Positions 12,479 to 25,600 of a stretch of 64,000 nucleotides of DNA are shown piece after piece (position 1 is the stretch's first letter; each line of letters opens with the position of its first letter). The stretch comes from Micromussa lordhowensis. Lineage: Eukaryota > Cnidaria > Anthozoa > Scleractinia > Lobophylliidae. The DNA is taken from assembly GCA_964020085.1 (NCBI GenBank), contig OZ026603.1, positions 27,312,952 through 27,376,951 on the forward strand, written 5' to 3'. Under the pieces are notes generated by a model. That model worked only from the letters and a program-made list of their open reading frames with translations, made no database searches and was not told the origin of the DNA. The position numbers and the translations under genes were made by a program.

Positions 12479-12888
12479 TTCTAAATTTTCCCGCCAAAAA
12501 ACTTAGAAAAATACGGGCGCTTATAATACGCATGCGCCAATTTTTTTTAAAAAAAAGGAAAGGAAATTATATTGTATTCAATTATTACATAGTCGTCAAT
12601 AAATTGTTTTTATTCACTTTATGAGTCTGGTCTCTTAAATGTATCAATTGTAATGAATGTACGAGTCAATAAAAGTCAACAGTTATTTCTTTGTGATCTC
12701 TTTTATTCTCTTTTTTTTTTATCTAAGTGTTTCAAACAATAAATACAAAACAAGTCTTTTCCCTCTCAATTAACTTTATTCATTTCAGTTATTCTTTAAT
12801 TAGTTAATGAAAAATCAATTAATCAATAAAAAGGTGTGAGGAAAAATGTTTCCTCTATATACTATGACTTTTGGCGGGAAAATTTGGA
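12479..12888. repeat. Possible TIR element, A+T-rich
   Basis: TTCTAAATTTTCCCGCCAAAA at the left is nearly the reverse complement of TTTTGGCGGGAAAATTTGGAA at the right. A third TTTCCCGCCAAAA word follows at about 12954. The interior is A+T-rich with no ORF. Confidence 0.45.
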
Positions 12889-15800
12889 ACAATTTGCACA
12901 GCGTTTCCCCTGACAACTTTATGGGCAAAAAATTCAAAATGCCTTCCCCTACAATTTCCCGCCAAAAATAATTTGAACATCACCACGTGCAAAAAAATAA
13001 AACTAAGCACCAATTTGTTTCCCAACCTTTAAAAAAATCCGATGGGATATTTTAACCTCGTTGCTTGTATAAGTCAAATTTTGAACGGAGCAAATCTCTC
13101 CGTAACATTTGCGTTTTTTTTTTTCAAACTCTTTTGCACGCGATGATGTTGCGGATAAAAACCTTCAACCAATTCTCGTTTGTACCAGAGGACAAATTAA
13201 ACCAAGTATTCCGTCCTTATCGGTAACAACAGTTATGGAGTTTTGGAGCAATACAGACTGTTGTTTTAGCCATGCAACAATTACTCGTGATGTTATTATT
13301 GTCTGATTTCAGGTTTTATATTAAATTCAACAATTCAGAAAACAGCTCAATGTAATTTAGACAATTTAGTGTCCTATTTTGGTTTTTAATTCTTATTCAC
13401 GCAATGTCCTGTGTTACAACGAACTCCAGCAGTCAAAGATCTTCATCCACTTACAAGTAAATCTTTTCCAAAAACCAACTTATTTATTATAAAACCCAAA
13501 TGCCTGGTTGAAGCGATAAATTGTGCAAGTTAAATCCCACCCTCAACGCGAACATGTGGTTAAAATAAAGAAAGAACGAGATAAAGGCTATACGGACAAC
13601 AGTAAACACAACGAAATGGAGAAACAATTCTGAATACAAGACGTTAACACTCATCAGAAATATGAAATTCGCGATTTCATCTTGTTTGTTCGTTCAGAAA
13701 CACATTCTAAAATTGCAACATAATTTACAATATTCATTGCAGAATCATTACCGGTTTTATTGATTTTATCGTTCTGTTAATATGAAATAGAAAAGGAAAA
13801 AAGTGAAAAGCTTTCCAATTCTCTGTTGCTTTACAAACGAATTGAAAACGGAATTTAAAAAAATCAGGTCAGAAAACACTTTCTTAATTTTTTATTTTCG
13901 CTCGGTATATCACAGAAACAATTTGAACAATTTTCAAGCCAAGTTATTCGTTGCAGTGTTTTTATCCAAAAGAATTGATTTGCGGATGAAATGAAAACAG
14001 ATCCTTTTTTTGAATCGGTCGAGAAAATAATTATAAGTTGTTTACTTTGGCTATGCATACCACAGAAAAGCAATCTTAATTTAAAATTTTAAAAATAAAC
14101 AAGATTATTGTGAAGCCAAATTAACCATTGCAGGCTTTTACTTTCCAAAAATTAAAACGTTAACAGTGAGAGAAGTTAATTGAATTATCCATCAGCGAAA
14201 TTAGTTAATATTTTTTGGCCTGTACAATGAGAAAACTAAAAATCCAGACTTTGTTTGGACAGGAGACTCGACAATTGTTCGACTTATTAATAATTGCGTG
14301 TTATTTCATTTTTGGAACATCTGAAAAGTTATTGACAAAAACAATGCGGTTAATTTGGCCATTTTTCTGTGTGATATTGTGGTCCGTATAAGCTAAAACT
14401 GGAAATATTAACGTCATCCAAGAGATTATGATCCTGCTTTATCTAGACCTCTTAATCTCAGTATTCTCCTAACCAGGCATTTGGGTTTTATAACAACCAT
14501 TCAATATATATGACAAGAGAACATGTTTTGCGATTAAGACCCGCGTGATGTTTGTAAACAGAGATAGCATAGGCAGTTGTTGTCAGTTTTGATTCGTATA
14601 TGTTATTTACAACATATCAGTTGGCTGTGTCTGAAGTTAAAGCTCGTTCGTCGGTTTAGTCAAGGTAACGAATCGTAATGGTCAGCCGAGAACCAGAATT
14701 TCAAAGTCATTCCTTACAAGTAATTTGTACTGTAATCAAGTCATTGATCAGAGCACTACTCAGTTGAACAGTTTGTCAGTAGATATGATTAGTCAGACAA
14801 TCAGGGTTCCACCCGAAAAAAAAGACAAGAAAATGAAAACTTATAACTTGCTAAGTTTTGGAGACATTTGCTCTTCATATCAAAAAGTCCCATATTCTCT
14901 TGTCAACTACAGTTACACAGTTCATATAGCAAAAGTGATTCTTTTAAGGTGGCTCCAGTCACTGCATCGTATACACCAAACAAATGACCTTTTAAATACA
15001 ATTTTGCATTGTTTGTTTCTGTTGTTGACTTTAAAACCAGTAAAATTAATCCTTTTAAACTCAACTGAATTTTGTCAATAGTCCTTGTTTTCTAGTTTTG
15101 CAGTGCCACCTTAAAAAATACTCAAGTATTATTTCTGCAGCATCAACTGTTGTTAAATACCGTAATGTATAAAAGCACCGACTGTTTTGCAGACATGACG
15201 AAAAGATCTCGAAAAAAAAAACGCTAAAGAATCGAAATCGACATTTTCCAAAAAGGTGAAATACACGAATGAGAATAATACTTTAATTAAAAAATTTGAG
15301 GCTTAATTCATGAAAAATGCATCTAGACTATTAAGAATCCTCTCTGCCCGAAATTAGCTGAATCAAAATTATCAATAATTTAATTAAGTGAATGCTAGCA
15401 AGTCCGCAATAATGTCTGCAAAAGAATCGGCAAATGGTGACTGATATTAAAACCGATTGAAATTATTTAAAGTTTTTTGTTCATTTCCCAGTTTCCAATT
15501 GAGGAATTTTTTTCTCCGATCCATACAATTAGTGTTTGATGCGATGAGCCAAGAGTGACGATCCTGTAAAAATTAAAATACTTGCTTCCATTTTCCTGTC
15601 ATTTTTATCCGTTCCAGACAATTAGTGTACAATTATTCCCTAGCAAATTCAGAAATTGATCAGCCACCATTTCTACTGGTATGACAATTTCAAAGTTCTT
15701 ATCTTTGAAGAGTTCCTCCTAATTCGGTGATTCCAGTTTGTCCACTCCTCTAACTTCAGTCTTCTCTTTCCTCAATGCCAGAATTGAATTCCTGGAAACA

Positions 15801-16390
15801 GAAATGAAAAATTCCAAGATCAGCAAATACTGAAGAGTTCAAAAATAGTGCAAAAATAAAGGCTTCAGGCTACGAAATCGGAAAAGCAAAAGTCTGACAG
15901 TACGGTTATGGTACAACATATACGAACATTCCAAAAGCAAGGAAACTAAACGAAAGAAGGGAAAATCTGGCAAAACAATAACGAGCTGTTGCCTTGAGAA
16001 ATCCAAATGGCTACGATTTTGTGACCAGGTTAAGGGATAAAATTTCAGCGCACGTTTTTTCTTTGAATAGGTAAATGCATGCCGATTTCTCGCTGCAAAC
16101 ACCTGAATTATTCGTGTGCATCTCTATAAACTTTCAGTCTTGATTCCAGCGTTTGGTCAGGCCAATTTGATCACTAAACATTTGAAATTTCGGTTAACTA
16201 TTATGGAGCATTATTTTTTGCCGAAGTATCATTCAAATTTTGGCCGCCCGTAAAATACTACAAACGAAGCATGGAATTTAAGATACCGCTTTGCTGTCCT
16301 GTTTCAAGATAAAGCGCCGCTCAAAACGAACAGCTATAGCACGTGTTTACTCGCTTGGGTAACATTTTGATTCTCGAGTGTCTTTCAGAA
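12889..16390. other. Intergenic, no supported gene
   Basis: A long A+T-rich stretch. The open frame 14725-15081 (118 codons) is Leu/Ser/Asn-rich and resembles nothing known. No splice-linked coding series, tRNA or clear TIR element was found. Confidence 0.45.
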
Positions 16391-16394
16391 CAAA

Positions 16395-16586
16395 ATGAAG
16401 CGACTGTTTTCCAAAAGAAATGCTTACCTTCGGTTGGAATCGAATGATGACTTCTTTCCTAACGTTAAGTCCTACCAGCATCAAGCGTCTTCTTCCTTCA
16501 GGAGTAAACTTGGCCCGCAGCCGGACGACACGTCTTCGCTCATCAACGAACAGTTTAAAATGCGCAAAACACTTCGATTGCTATGA
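16395..16586 (+). CDS. Possible isolated coding exon, hypothetical
   Basis: TCTTTCAG ends at 16388 and is followed within a few bases by ATG at 16395. This opens a 63-codon frame with a mixed hydrophilic composition (MKRLFSKRNAYLRLE at the start). I recognise no family and found no partner exon, so it may be a chance ORF. Confidence 0.18.
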   Translation: MKRLFSKRNAYLRLESNDDFFPNVKSYQHQASSSFRSKLGPQPDDTSSLINEQFKMRKTLRLL

Positions 16587-16959
16587 ATATTGATTAGGAA
16601 CTCAAGCCAATCACTGAAAAACACTGCACTGCACGCTTTTTCCGCCAGCGAATCATAAATCGCGAAAAGAGAAAAGAGACGTGCATTCAAGGTGTAAGAA
16701 TGTTTTTGTGAGCGTTCCATCTTGCTTTGTTTACCAGGTTCTTACTTTACCATTTTGTTTTTTCTTATTTCCTGCTCGTCTCTCAAAATGCACCTTTTTA
16801 TTAGAAATACAATTTTAACTTTTTGCTCACAAACTGAGTTCAAAACAAGTTTAGAAAAATTAAAGCGAACGTTAAAACGATCTGAACGAAATTTAAGTAC
16901 GTAATTATAAGAGCAATCTTAGTTATTTTCATTTGAACGTTTAATTGAACGTTTTAATA

Positions 16960-17240
16960 ACACCATGCAAAAGTTTGCAGAGGAAAAATTTCGATGTCCC
17001 AAGTTCCGTCCACTATTTGGATTTGTGTTTGAAAAAACTCGAACAGGGAAATCACATGATTATCGCCACGTCATCATTTTCGAAAAGCTCCATACCAAGA
17101 CGCAAAGCGGGCGGTTTTAAATTCCTCCGGTTTGAAGAGCGTTTTCGAAAAGCTCCGTTCTCGTGACGGATTAGTGTGGACGGTAGGGCCTAAGCGATAA
17201 AATAAAGCTGCGTTTTCAAATTTCGCCGGCGTAGTGTTTG
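16960..17240 (+). repeat. TIR element family A, copy 1 (+)
   Basis: It shares ordered words with copies at 19195-19475 (opposite strand), 32410-32744 and 61330-61637. The shared words include AGGGAAATCACATGATTATCG, GTTTGAAGAGCGTTTTCGAAA, GATTAGTGTGGACGGTAG and AAAGCTGCGTTTTCAAATTT. It is non-coding. Confidence 0.75.
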
Positions 17241-17269
17241 CGGTGCCTTATAAAAGAGGTCACGGTTAG

Positions 17270-18545
17270 TATGACAAGTGAATCAAGTGATTCGAAAAAA
17301 CATTCCTAGGGAATGCGTCAGGGAACCCACAGACGATGCACGGGGAAAGTAGGCGGGAGCCCCACAGGCAAATCACAGGGAAACACACAGGGAACATAGC
17401 GTATTGAGTTACAACACGTATTGGGGAATACACTGTGTAACCGGAGCGAGGGAAAGATCGGGGGAATTCACAGATGATACATGGGAAAATTAGAAGAAAC
17501 GCCAACAAGGCGCGAAGGAACACGAGAATGTACGGTGTAAAGTACACGGAAAACGCATGGGCTGCTCGAGGAAAGTGGAAATGAAACCACCGAGATCCAG
17601 TGAGGAAACACACGGTGTAAAGTACAAGGAGAATGTATTATGTTCTCAAGGAAAGTGAAAGAGAAACATCGGGACCCCTGACAGGAACGCAAGGAAGATA
17701 GCAATTCAATCAAATTTTTATTTCTATAACTTTGTATTTTACAGTTAAAGGATTACACAACCCGCACATAGCAAAGCTAATCGATACAGGTTGTGCTATT
17801 TACAATCATGTTTAGCAAAAAATAATTTTAAGCTAAGCTAAATGAATAAGATAAAAAAGTAAATAGCTATACACATCCATTAACAGATAACTAGATTTAT
17901 TTACATGGATTGAACAAAGAACTCATAAAAAAGAAATCATAATAGCTAGTGTTTGATTAATGGTAATGAGTAATTTGAGGACTCAGGAAAATTTATATTT
18001 AAATCACAAAGTAATACCAACTAATTATCACTACTGTTTAACTAAAAATAAGAGATTAGGCATAACTATGAGGATTTACGAGGAGAAAAAGGACGTGTAG
18101 ATGAAGTATTATGGCACAGATATTAGATATTAATAGTACCGAGTAGATCTCGAAGAAGCCTAAGAGCTTATTATATGGCTGAGGTCTCCTCCTGGACATT
18201 TAAATTAATAGTCTAGTATGTATAAAAAGGCGTCATGGCAATATTTCTATTTCAAACTAGGTGTGAATTGCTGTATTGCTTATCTATTAGAAATGATTTC
18301 ATTATTCGTTTGAAAGTGTGATAACTTGTGGCTGCTTTATACACGAAATACATTCTACTCAAGAAAACAAGAATAGGTAAGTAGTTCCATATTTTAGGTC
18401 CTTGAAAAAGTATAGAAAACGTTAGTTAGTTCTGCAATAATGAGATCGAAAAAATTAATGCGGAATGCTCGAGAAAATGCACAGGGAAACGAACTGTGTT
18501 ACGGACGAGGAAATTCATGGGAGAGCGGTGATTCTTTATTGGGGC
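17270..18545. repeat. Degenerate tandem array interrupted by a LINE tail
   Basis: Both 17270-17700 and 18465-18545 consist of loosely repeated GGGAAAC, CACACGG, TGTAAAGTACA and GGGGAATTCA-type words. The array is strongly diverged, and the unit length is not constant enough to state. The middle (about 17705-18450) has different composition and is annotated separately as an insertion. Confidence 0.5.
17705..18450 (-). mobile_element. 5'-truncated non-LTR retrotransposon tail
   Basis: Read on the minus strand, about 18400-18255 encodes FQGPKIWNYLP followed later by SYHTFKRIMKSFLID. This pattern (GPKIWN.LP ... FKR..K..L) is typical of the C-terminus of CR1/L2/Jockey-type reverse transcriptase polyproteins. 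The remainder toward 17705 is A+T-rich 3' UTR. The reverse transcriptase core is missing, so the copy is dead on arrival. Confidence 0.6.
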
Positions 18546-18599
18546 GTGCCCTCTACTGAGCACTTAACAGGTTTTCAATTGAGTGTCGCATACACAAAA

Positions 18600-18800
18600 G
18601 CAAAGCATCACTCTAGCTAATCACAAATAACACAGAGTCCAGTGAACCAATCAAAAACTTGAGCACTGTGGAAACGCATGCAGACAACGCAAAGCGCGGG
18701 AAAACGTGAGCGACTGAGCCACGATTGGTTTAGGTTTATTTCTCCTGAATTCTGATTGGATGACGAGGGGCCTCGAATTTTTTAAATTTACTCACGTAAC
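18600..18800. repeat. Dispersed repeat shared with the right end of the window
   Basis: The words TCCAGTGAACCAATCAAAAACT, AAAGCGCGGGAAAACGTG and CACGATTGGTTT recur in the same order at about 63182-63310. It is non-coding and its family is unnamed here. Confidence 0.55.
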
Positions 18801-19194
18801 GCAAATAAATGCGAATTATTTTGGACACTTGATCGAACTTACAGTCACTAAAGAGCGGTTTTCGGTAGAGAAACTATCGGGAAACTACAGTAGAAACTAC
18901 TGGAAGTCAAAAACATACATAGCAAACTAGAATTATACAAACATATCTTTAATTCACCCAGCAAAAATTTACTCTGTGATACAATTATGGTATTTCGGCT
19001 GAGAAATCCATTTTTGAAATATTGAACTAACATTAGTTTATTTGAGCTTCACTACTTAAGCTTGTTAAAGAAAACATGAAAAAGTGTTTTATAAAAGTAT
19101 TGTGTAGTTTCTAAGCTTTTCTTACCCTCTCGAGTAAAATAGAATGGATGTCGATCGATCACGTTCCGAGCCTCTTAGTTGACGTGCAAGTTTC

Positions 19195-19475
19195 GTTACG
19201 TCTACCGTCCACACTAATTCGTCACGGAAACGGAGCTTTTCGAAAACGCCCTTCAAACCGGAGGAATTTGAAAACGCTGGCTTTGCGTTTCGGTGTGGAC
19301 GGAAGACATTTTGAAAACGAGCTTTTCGAAAATGATGAAATCGCGATCATGTGATTTCCCTGACCGAGTTTTCCTCAAAAACAAATCCTAAATGACCTAT
19401 GATTGTTGCGTTTTCAAATGTCTTTGGCGAAGTATGGACGGAACTTGAGTTTTCGGGATAGGAAAATGAATTTTT
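19195..19475 (-). repeat. TIR element family A, copy 2 (-)
   Basis: This is the reverse complement of the copy at 16960-17240 over most of its length (for example CTACCGTCCACACTAATTCG and GGAGCTTTTCGAAAACGC). It ends about 160 bp from the PRCP stop codon, so it may lie in the PRCP 3' UTR. Confidence 0.75.
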
Positions 19476-19634
19476 ATCTTGCATTTTCAATTCCAGTAAA
19501 AGCAATTGAGACGCAAGCAAATAAAATTCTTTGAAAAAATGTTTTATATACAAGATACAAAACTTCACTCAAAAGCTCAGGAGCCTATTACACAAAAGTA
19601 ATCGCGGTAACTGCAGCATATTAAAACTATTTAA

Positions 19635-22600
19635 CTACAGAATTGATATATTCTTATACTTTCTTTTGCTAGAAATCCTGAAATGCGTTTGATCTTTTCT
19701 CTTTTCGTTGTATTCCTTGAGCCACTGTGCTATGTAACGTTTCTCGACGTTTCGCGCCTGCACGACAGATGGAGGGTCCTGCGGATTTTTATGTCTCAAG
19801 TCCAGGTGATGCGCGCCGTCTTCTATCAGCACGGCAACAAGGCTGTCGCTGATGTTCTTGGTAACCCCGCCTGCTGACCAAGGATCCAGAGCTCCATTAC
19901 TGGGGAGAGGAGAAATAAAGCAGGTGGTTTGTAAGAGTACATGCCAACATGCCTTGATTATAAACTCAAAATCATAGGACATCAGCTTACACTGAATGTT
20001 AACTATAGACAGTATTTATAAATGGCTGCCAATTTAAAATTACTTTGTATGCATTTAAATTAGCCCTACTAACCTCGTTTGAGAGTAAAAATTCTTTTGA
20101 ATTATCGACTCAAAAACGAGGTTAGCTGGGCTAATTTTAATACTTTTTAAAATAATTTTTAATTGGCAGCCATTCATAAATATGGTCTATAGGAGGGTTT
20201 CAATGGGGTTAACCGTTAGCCGCGAAATGGGCACAAAATTTAGCTGCTAGCTGTATCCAATCACATACCTAAATATTATATTACTGTGAGCTTTGATTTT
20301 CTTCCCTCCGTACATAATCTCGGCCCAGTACTCCAACGGGGTGACACCATTTGACTTTTTACAATCCTTCGCGTACTCTTTAAAATCCCACTAACAGACA
20401 AAAGCAAACAATGATTAATAAATGACGCTTTGATGGACCAGCACAACAACGTCATCCAATTCCCTTCAAAAAGTACGAAAACCAAACGTCCTTATAGCTT
20501 GTCACACAATATTTCCTCCCGTCACGCAGTATTTCCACACTGGTAATCTGGCCTTTTGCCTGTCACGCAACGCGACGCCCACGAGAAAACGTAGGGTTGC
20601 TTGAACGAGAGAAAGCCAGCAAAACTTAACTAACAGCCTACACAGGCTCGGTATTATGTAGTTCTCTCGAGTCGTTTATTCCTATCTTGCGTTACGAGCG
20701 AACGAGCGAACGAGCGAACAAGCGAACGAGCGAACGAGCGAACGAGCGAACGAGCGAACGAGCGAACGAGCGAACGAGCGAACGAGCGAACGAGCGAACG
20801 AGCGAACGAGCGAACGAGCGAACGAGCGAACGAGCGAACGAGCGAACGAACGAACGAACGAGAGAACGAAGCGCCTAACGAACGAAGGAACGACAGAAGG
20901 AAGGAAGGATGGAAGGAACGGACGAATGAATGCATGGTTTGCTACGTACCTTTGACTCAGTGAACATATCGTGAACTCCATCTGAGCAGAGAGGCATGAC
21001 CATCTCCGTACACGCCTACAATAACAACACAATATATGATGTAAGAATAAAATGGGACAGCCATTTTTACAGTTTCTGTGTTATGTATCTGAGGCATCTA
21101 GATTCTGTGATTCTTTGATAGAGCACGCAGTTTCCGCAGGTTTCTTGGTGAAGAAGAAGTACCCGAAATAAACGACTTTCTGAAGCCCAAGGCACGCACA
21201 ATAGAGAGGGCATCAGAAGAGGGGCCTCTCCTGGGTTACCTGACCCGAGCCCTGAAGCTAGAATCATATGGTGTTAGAGGCCTTCCCTTGAAATGGTTCA
21301 ATAGCTACCTAAGAAACAGGAAACAGTACACTGCGCTTGGAGATATAAAATCGCCCATGCAAACTATGACCTGTGGAATTCCACAGGGGAGCACACTAGG
21401 ACCTTGGCTGTTTCTTATCTATATTAATGACTTGCCCAATTGCTCCGATAAATTAAGCTTTAAAATTTTGCTGATGACACCAACGTATTCGCCTCGGCAA
21501 GCAACCTAAAAACTCTCGAAGCTCTAATGAATTCTGAACTTGAAAAGGTGAAAGAATGGTGTGATGTAAATAAATTGTCGATAAATATGTCAAAAACTAA
21601 TTTCATGATAATTAAGTCTACCAGGAAAAAGAATATGCCTGTAAATATTCAAATTAGAAATAGTGATGGAACGAGCCATCCCTTAGTCCGTAAAAATCAT
21701 ATTAAGTATCTGGAGGTAATGATTGATGATTGTGTCTCGTGGAAGTATCATATTTCGTATATCTGCTCTCAAATCTCGAGGAATATCGGCATTATATCTA
21801 AACTAAGACATTACTTATCTATAAAGCAACTTAAGCAAATCTACTATAACCTCATTTATCCTTATATAGCATATGCAATTTTGGCATGGGGCAGCACCTA
21901 TGTCTCTTACTTACAGAAAGTCCAGGTTAAGCAAAATCATTTTGCTCGATTAATATTCTTCGCAAATATACGTGGTAAAGATACTGAGAGTGCTCTCCAA
22001 TTGCTGAACTTGCTAGACATGCTCACCGTATATAACATTTATTCTCTACACGTCTTAAAATTTGCCCACCTCTGGCACAAAGGTCTACTATCTGATGTAT
22101 GTCGCAACACCTTCCAGTATGCTAGCGAAGTACATAGCTACAATACTAGATATGCAACCCAAAAAACCCTATACAAGCCACATGTCAGGACGAACACTGG
22201 CAAACAAATGATTTCATTTAAAGCGATTGATCTTTGGAAGTCTATCCCACAAAACCTTAAAGATTCAAACGCGTACACTTTTTCGAAAAATATCAAAAAT
22301 TTCCTACTCTCAGAGCAATCTGTCACTTGAAATAAAGAATTATCTCTCCACTTGTCCGCCATACCTCTACTATATTCTACTTTACAACGACTATTATTTT
22401 TAACCATGTTCTATGTTTCTGCTCTATTTTGCTTTCCTTGCCTGTATCAAACGTAACATCAAAAAGTAACATGGGGGCCAACTAGAAAACCAAGAGAAAA
22501 TGAGGTGAGAGAACACATCCTCGTGCCCCATGACAATCTTTTTAAATCTATTTTAAGCTTCGCGTCACGTTGTCAAAGTTATTTTTAGTCTAGGTCCCCG

Positions 22601-25600
22601 ATCACGCAAGCAATGGCCAACGGTCATCAGGTTGTGTCCATCCAAATAAGAAATTGAAAATTTAGCGGGCTAAGAGAAAAAAAATCAGTTTGTTCAGTTG
22701 AACTGCCGCACTGTTAGCATTGGAAATCATTTTCAGAGCTGGGCAGGAATATTTATGCGTGCTTCTCCGAAGCCGTAAAATAGAAGTCGTGTCATCCCCC
22801 AGCATGAATAATGAATGATTAACACAAAGTGCCAAGACTCGAATTTCTACCCTGCTTGGAAGTTGTTTCTCGGAAAGTGCCGAAAGGATATTGAAGCGAA
22901 AAGCATTTCTTTCGAAAGGTATTTTAAAGCGCACGACAGCTAGAATATTTGTTTCGCGTTTGTTAGAACTTTCACTCAAAACTAGCCTGTTCCAGGCTCT
23001 CGGTCAGTGGGCACGATCGAAAAAGTGGGCGCGGGACGAGCGGAATCTGGCCGGGTAAAAAGAAATTAGAGAAGGCGCGGGAAGGAGATCTTGATCTTCT
23101 TGCAGTTCCTTTACATGTCGTCTTTGTCGACTAAAATCTCTTCGAATATTGAAGCCTACCCCTCAAAATGCTGTAGTTTTGCCAGAATTTACAGTACTTT
23201 AAGAAAATTACAACACGAGCAAACGACAGCGTTGTGGACACCGCTAGAGCAAAGTGAATCTCACGCAATTTCACTGGCAGCAAAAAGAACATTAAATTTA
23301 TCTACCAGTCCGGGGGCAGTGTCTCGACGTTGGCTAGCTTTAAGTGACATCAACAGGCAAAGTGTAAAATATATGGAATTGACTAGCCTTCATGACTTCC
23401 ACGGTTCGTGACCATTATACATTTGCTGTTCTCTGTTTGGGCTCTCGACCCGCGCTTAACTTGGCCGTCGATAAAACCTGGAACATGGAACATCCCGGAA
23501 CATGCCGGAACATTCCGGAACATCCCGGAACATCGAATAATTATAATAATTATGAGAAATATATGTAAAATTAGGTTTTTTTTAACTGAATTGAGGAGGG
23601 GAGGGAGCTTTCCACAATGAGTGCAGGCTCTTCTTCTTTCCCGCCAATTGCGTCATGTGGCTTTACTCTGTTCTTCAATCCCACACACAAAAAATGGACG
23701 ATTCGGACGATGACTGTCAGGTAATTCATTGCGTTTCCTATGTGTTATAAACCTAGACGATTCAATAGTATTCATGTTGCTTCCTTGAGCATTTTCCTTA
23801 TCCAAGTCCACGTTGTTTACCTCACCTTCGAAATTCCCTTGACGAAGATCTCTCATTTCTTCAAAATCTGAGGTGTTCGTCTGAACTTATTGTCAAGTCA
23901 CACCAGTAGCCATTAATATTGTAGTTTTGTTACTTCGTGTTGCAAAAGGCTATCCCCAGTTTTCGCGCTCTTCGCTAGGAACGCCTGGCACTATAGCCTC
24001 CCACGCAGACGCTCTCAGAGGCTCGTCACGCGTTCCTTTCCCACGTGAGGAAGGAACGTGTGACGAGCCCATAACAGCGTCTGCTTGGGAGGCTACTGGC
24101 ACTATGACCCACCAATTCAGCCTCCCACGCAGCGCAGACGATGTCAGGCTTGTCACTCGTTCCTCTCCACGAGGAACGCGTGGCGAGGCTTACACCTTTC
24201 TGGAAGCTCGAGTAACAAGCAATTAGTCATTATAGACATAACAAAATCAATCATCAGAGCTCGAGTAGTCCGATCTATTTTAGACAAGAAACGCAATGTT
24301 AAAGAGTTTTTATTTCTATCTCATGGGCCCACATGGGAAGAACCATTTCTTCATGAGAACTCGTGTATACACATATCTTTGAATTGACGTAATGAATTAA
24401 ATAAAGACATGAACATCGTATACCATAGGCTACCATATTTTTCGGTCTGGTTGAAGCGTTCGAAGGCCACCGTCTTGGTTTTCAATGAAGAACGAAATCT
24501 GCGAATAAGGGACAGTCACGTGATTAAACTGATAGCGAAGCGGTGACTGCAAGGAATCAGGATTTAGTCTACTTCCGGTAAGTTAGTTGCCAGCCTTCAC
24601 GCATTGAAGTTATTTTCAGTTTTCTTCGTTTTTTTTCTTTGTGTGTGTGTTTTCTTTTCTTTATATATGTATTCTGAGCTGATACTTGCTTAATTTTGTT
24701 ATATTTAATTAAAAAAACCTAATTTTACATATATTTCTCATAATTATTATAATTATTCGATGTTCCGGGATGTTCCGGAATGTTCCGGCATGTTCCGGCA
24801 TGTTCCATGTTCCGGGTTTTATCGACGGCCGCTTAACTTCACGTTAATTAGGCAAACAGATAAGATGCTGACAAGGCGTTGATATAAACTGTCAAAATAA
24901 ACCAATCAGAAGGTATACCGGGAGCTGGTATACCGGAATGAGGTTTTTAAAACAATTCTTACAGGCTCTCGTTTCTGCGCCCTCTCCTATTTTTTTTACA
25001 AGATCCCGCTCGTCCAGAAACCGCTTTTTCGTTCGTCCCCACTGACTGAGAGCCTGGAACAGGCTAACTCAAAACAAAAAAAAACGGTGCAAATCTTTGT
25101 TTATTTAATATCGAAAGTGCTGTGTAATATTTACTGCTGACTAGGATTGCATTCCAATAAACACGCACGAAAGTCGTTTCTCGAAAAGTACTTAACGGAT
25201 TAAATCGAAAAACATCTCTTTGGAAAGGTTATTCAAAGCGCAGGACAGCTCAATACTTGTTTCCCGTTTGTTAGAACTTTCCGTCCGAAAATCCCGGTGC
25301 AAAGGTTTGCATATTTAATTTCGAAATTGCTTTGTAATATTTACAGGGATGTCCGCGCCGAAAAAAGTGCTTCTCTGGAACGAACTAAAACATCGTTTGG
25401 ATCGGTAGAAACCCTGAGAGAGACCTATCTGGAAAGCCTTTTGAAACTGCTGGTCGGGAAAATAATCTACGTGTTTATCGTGATTTTTACGTCGGAAATT
25501 AGTCTTGTCATTTCTCTGCATGACTGGTTCACATTAGGCGCTCTAGCTGCTGACAAGAATTGCATTCATAACACGCTCTAAAGTCGTTTCTCGAAAAGTA

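Larger units (their letters stand above)
22983..25066. mobile_element. Outer MULE-like TIR element (2084 bp)
   Basis: The termini are TAGCCTGTTCCAGGCTCTCG and its complement CGAGAGCCTGGAACAGGCTA-like at 25046-25066. The inverted match continues for about 28 bp with small differences (GTCAGTGG/CCACTGAC). A perfect 9-bp direct repeat, ACTCAAAAC, flanks it at 22974-22982 and 25067-25075. Nine-bp duplications are typical of Mutator-like elements. The only open frame, 23091-23411, has no transposase motif that I recognise, so the copy is non-autonomous. It carries another complete element inside. Confidence 0.85.

Noticed and set aside
14725..15081. 118-codon plus-strand ORF
   Set aside because: A+T-rich frame with Leu/Ser/Asn bias, no recognisable family and no partner exons.
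20654..21032. Arg/Ser/Phe-repeat and Glu/Arg-repeat ORFs
   Set aside because: They are translations of an 8-bp microsatellite that has no stop codon in several frames.
23091..23411. 106-codon ORF as a transposase for the outer TIR element
   Set aside because: No catalytic or zinc-finger motif is visible, and the frame is no longer than expected by chance here.
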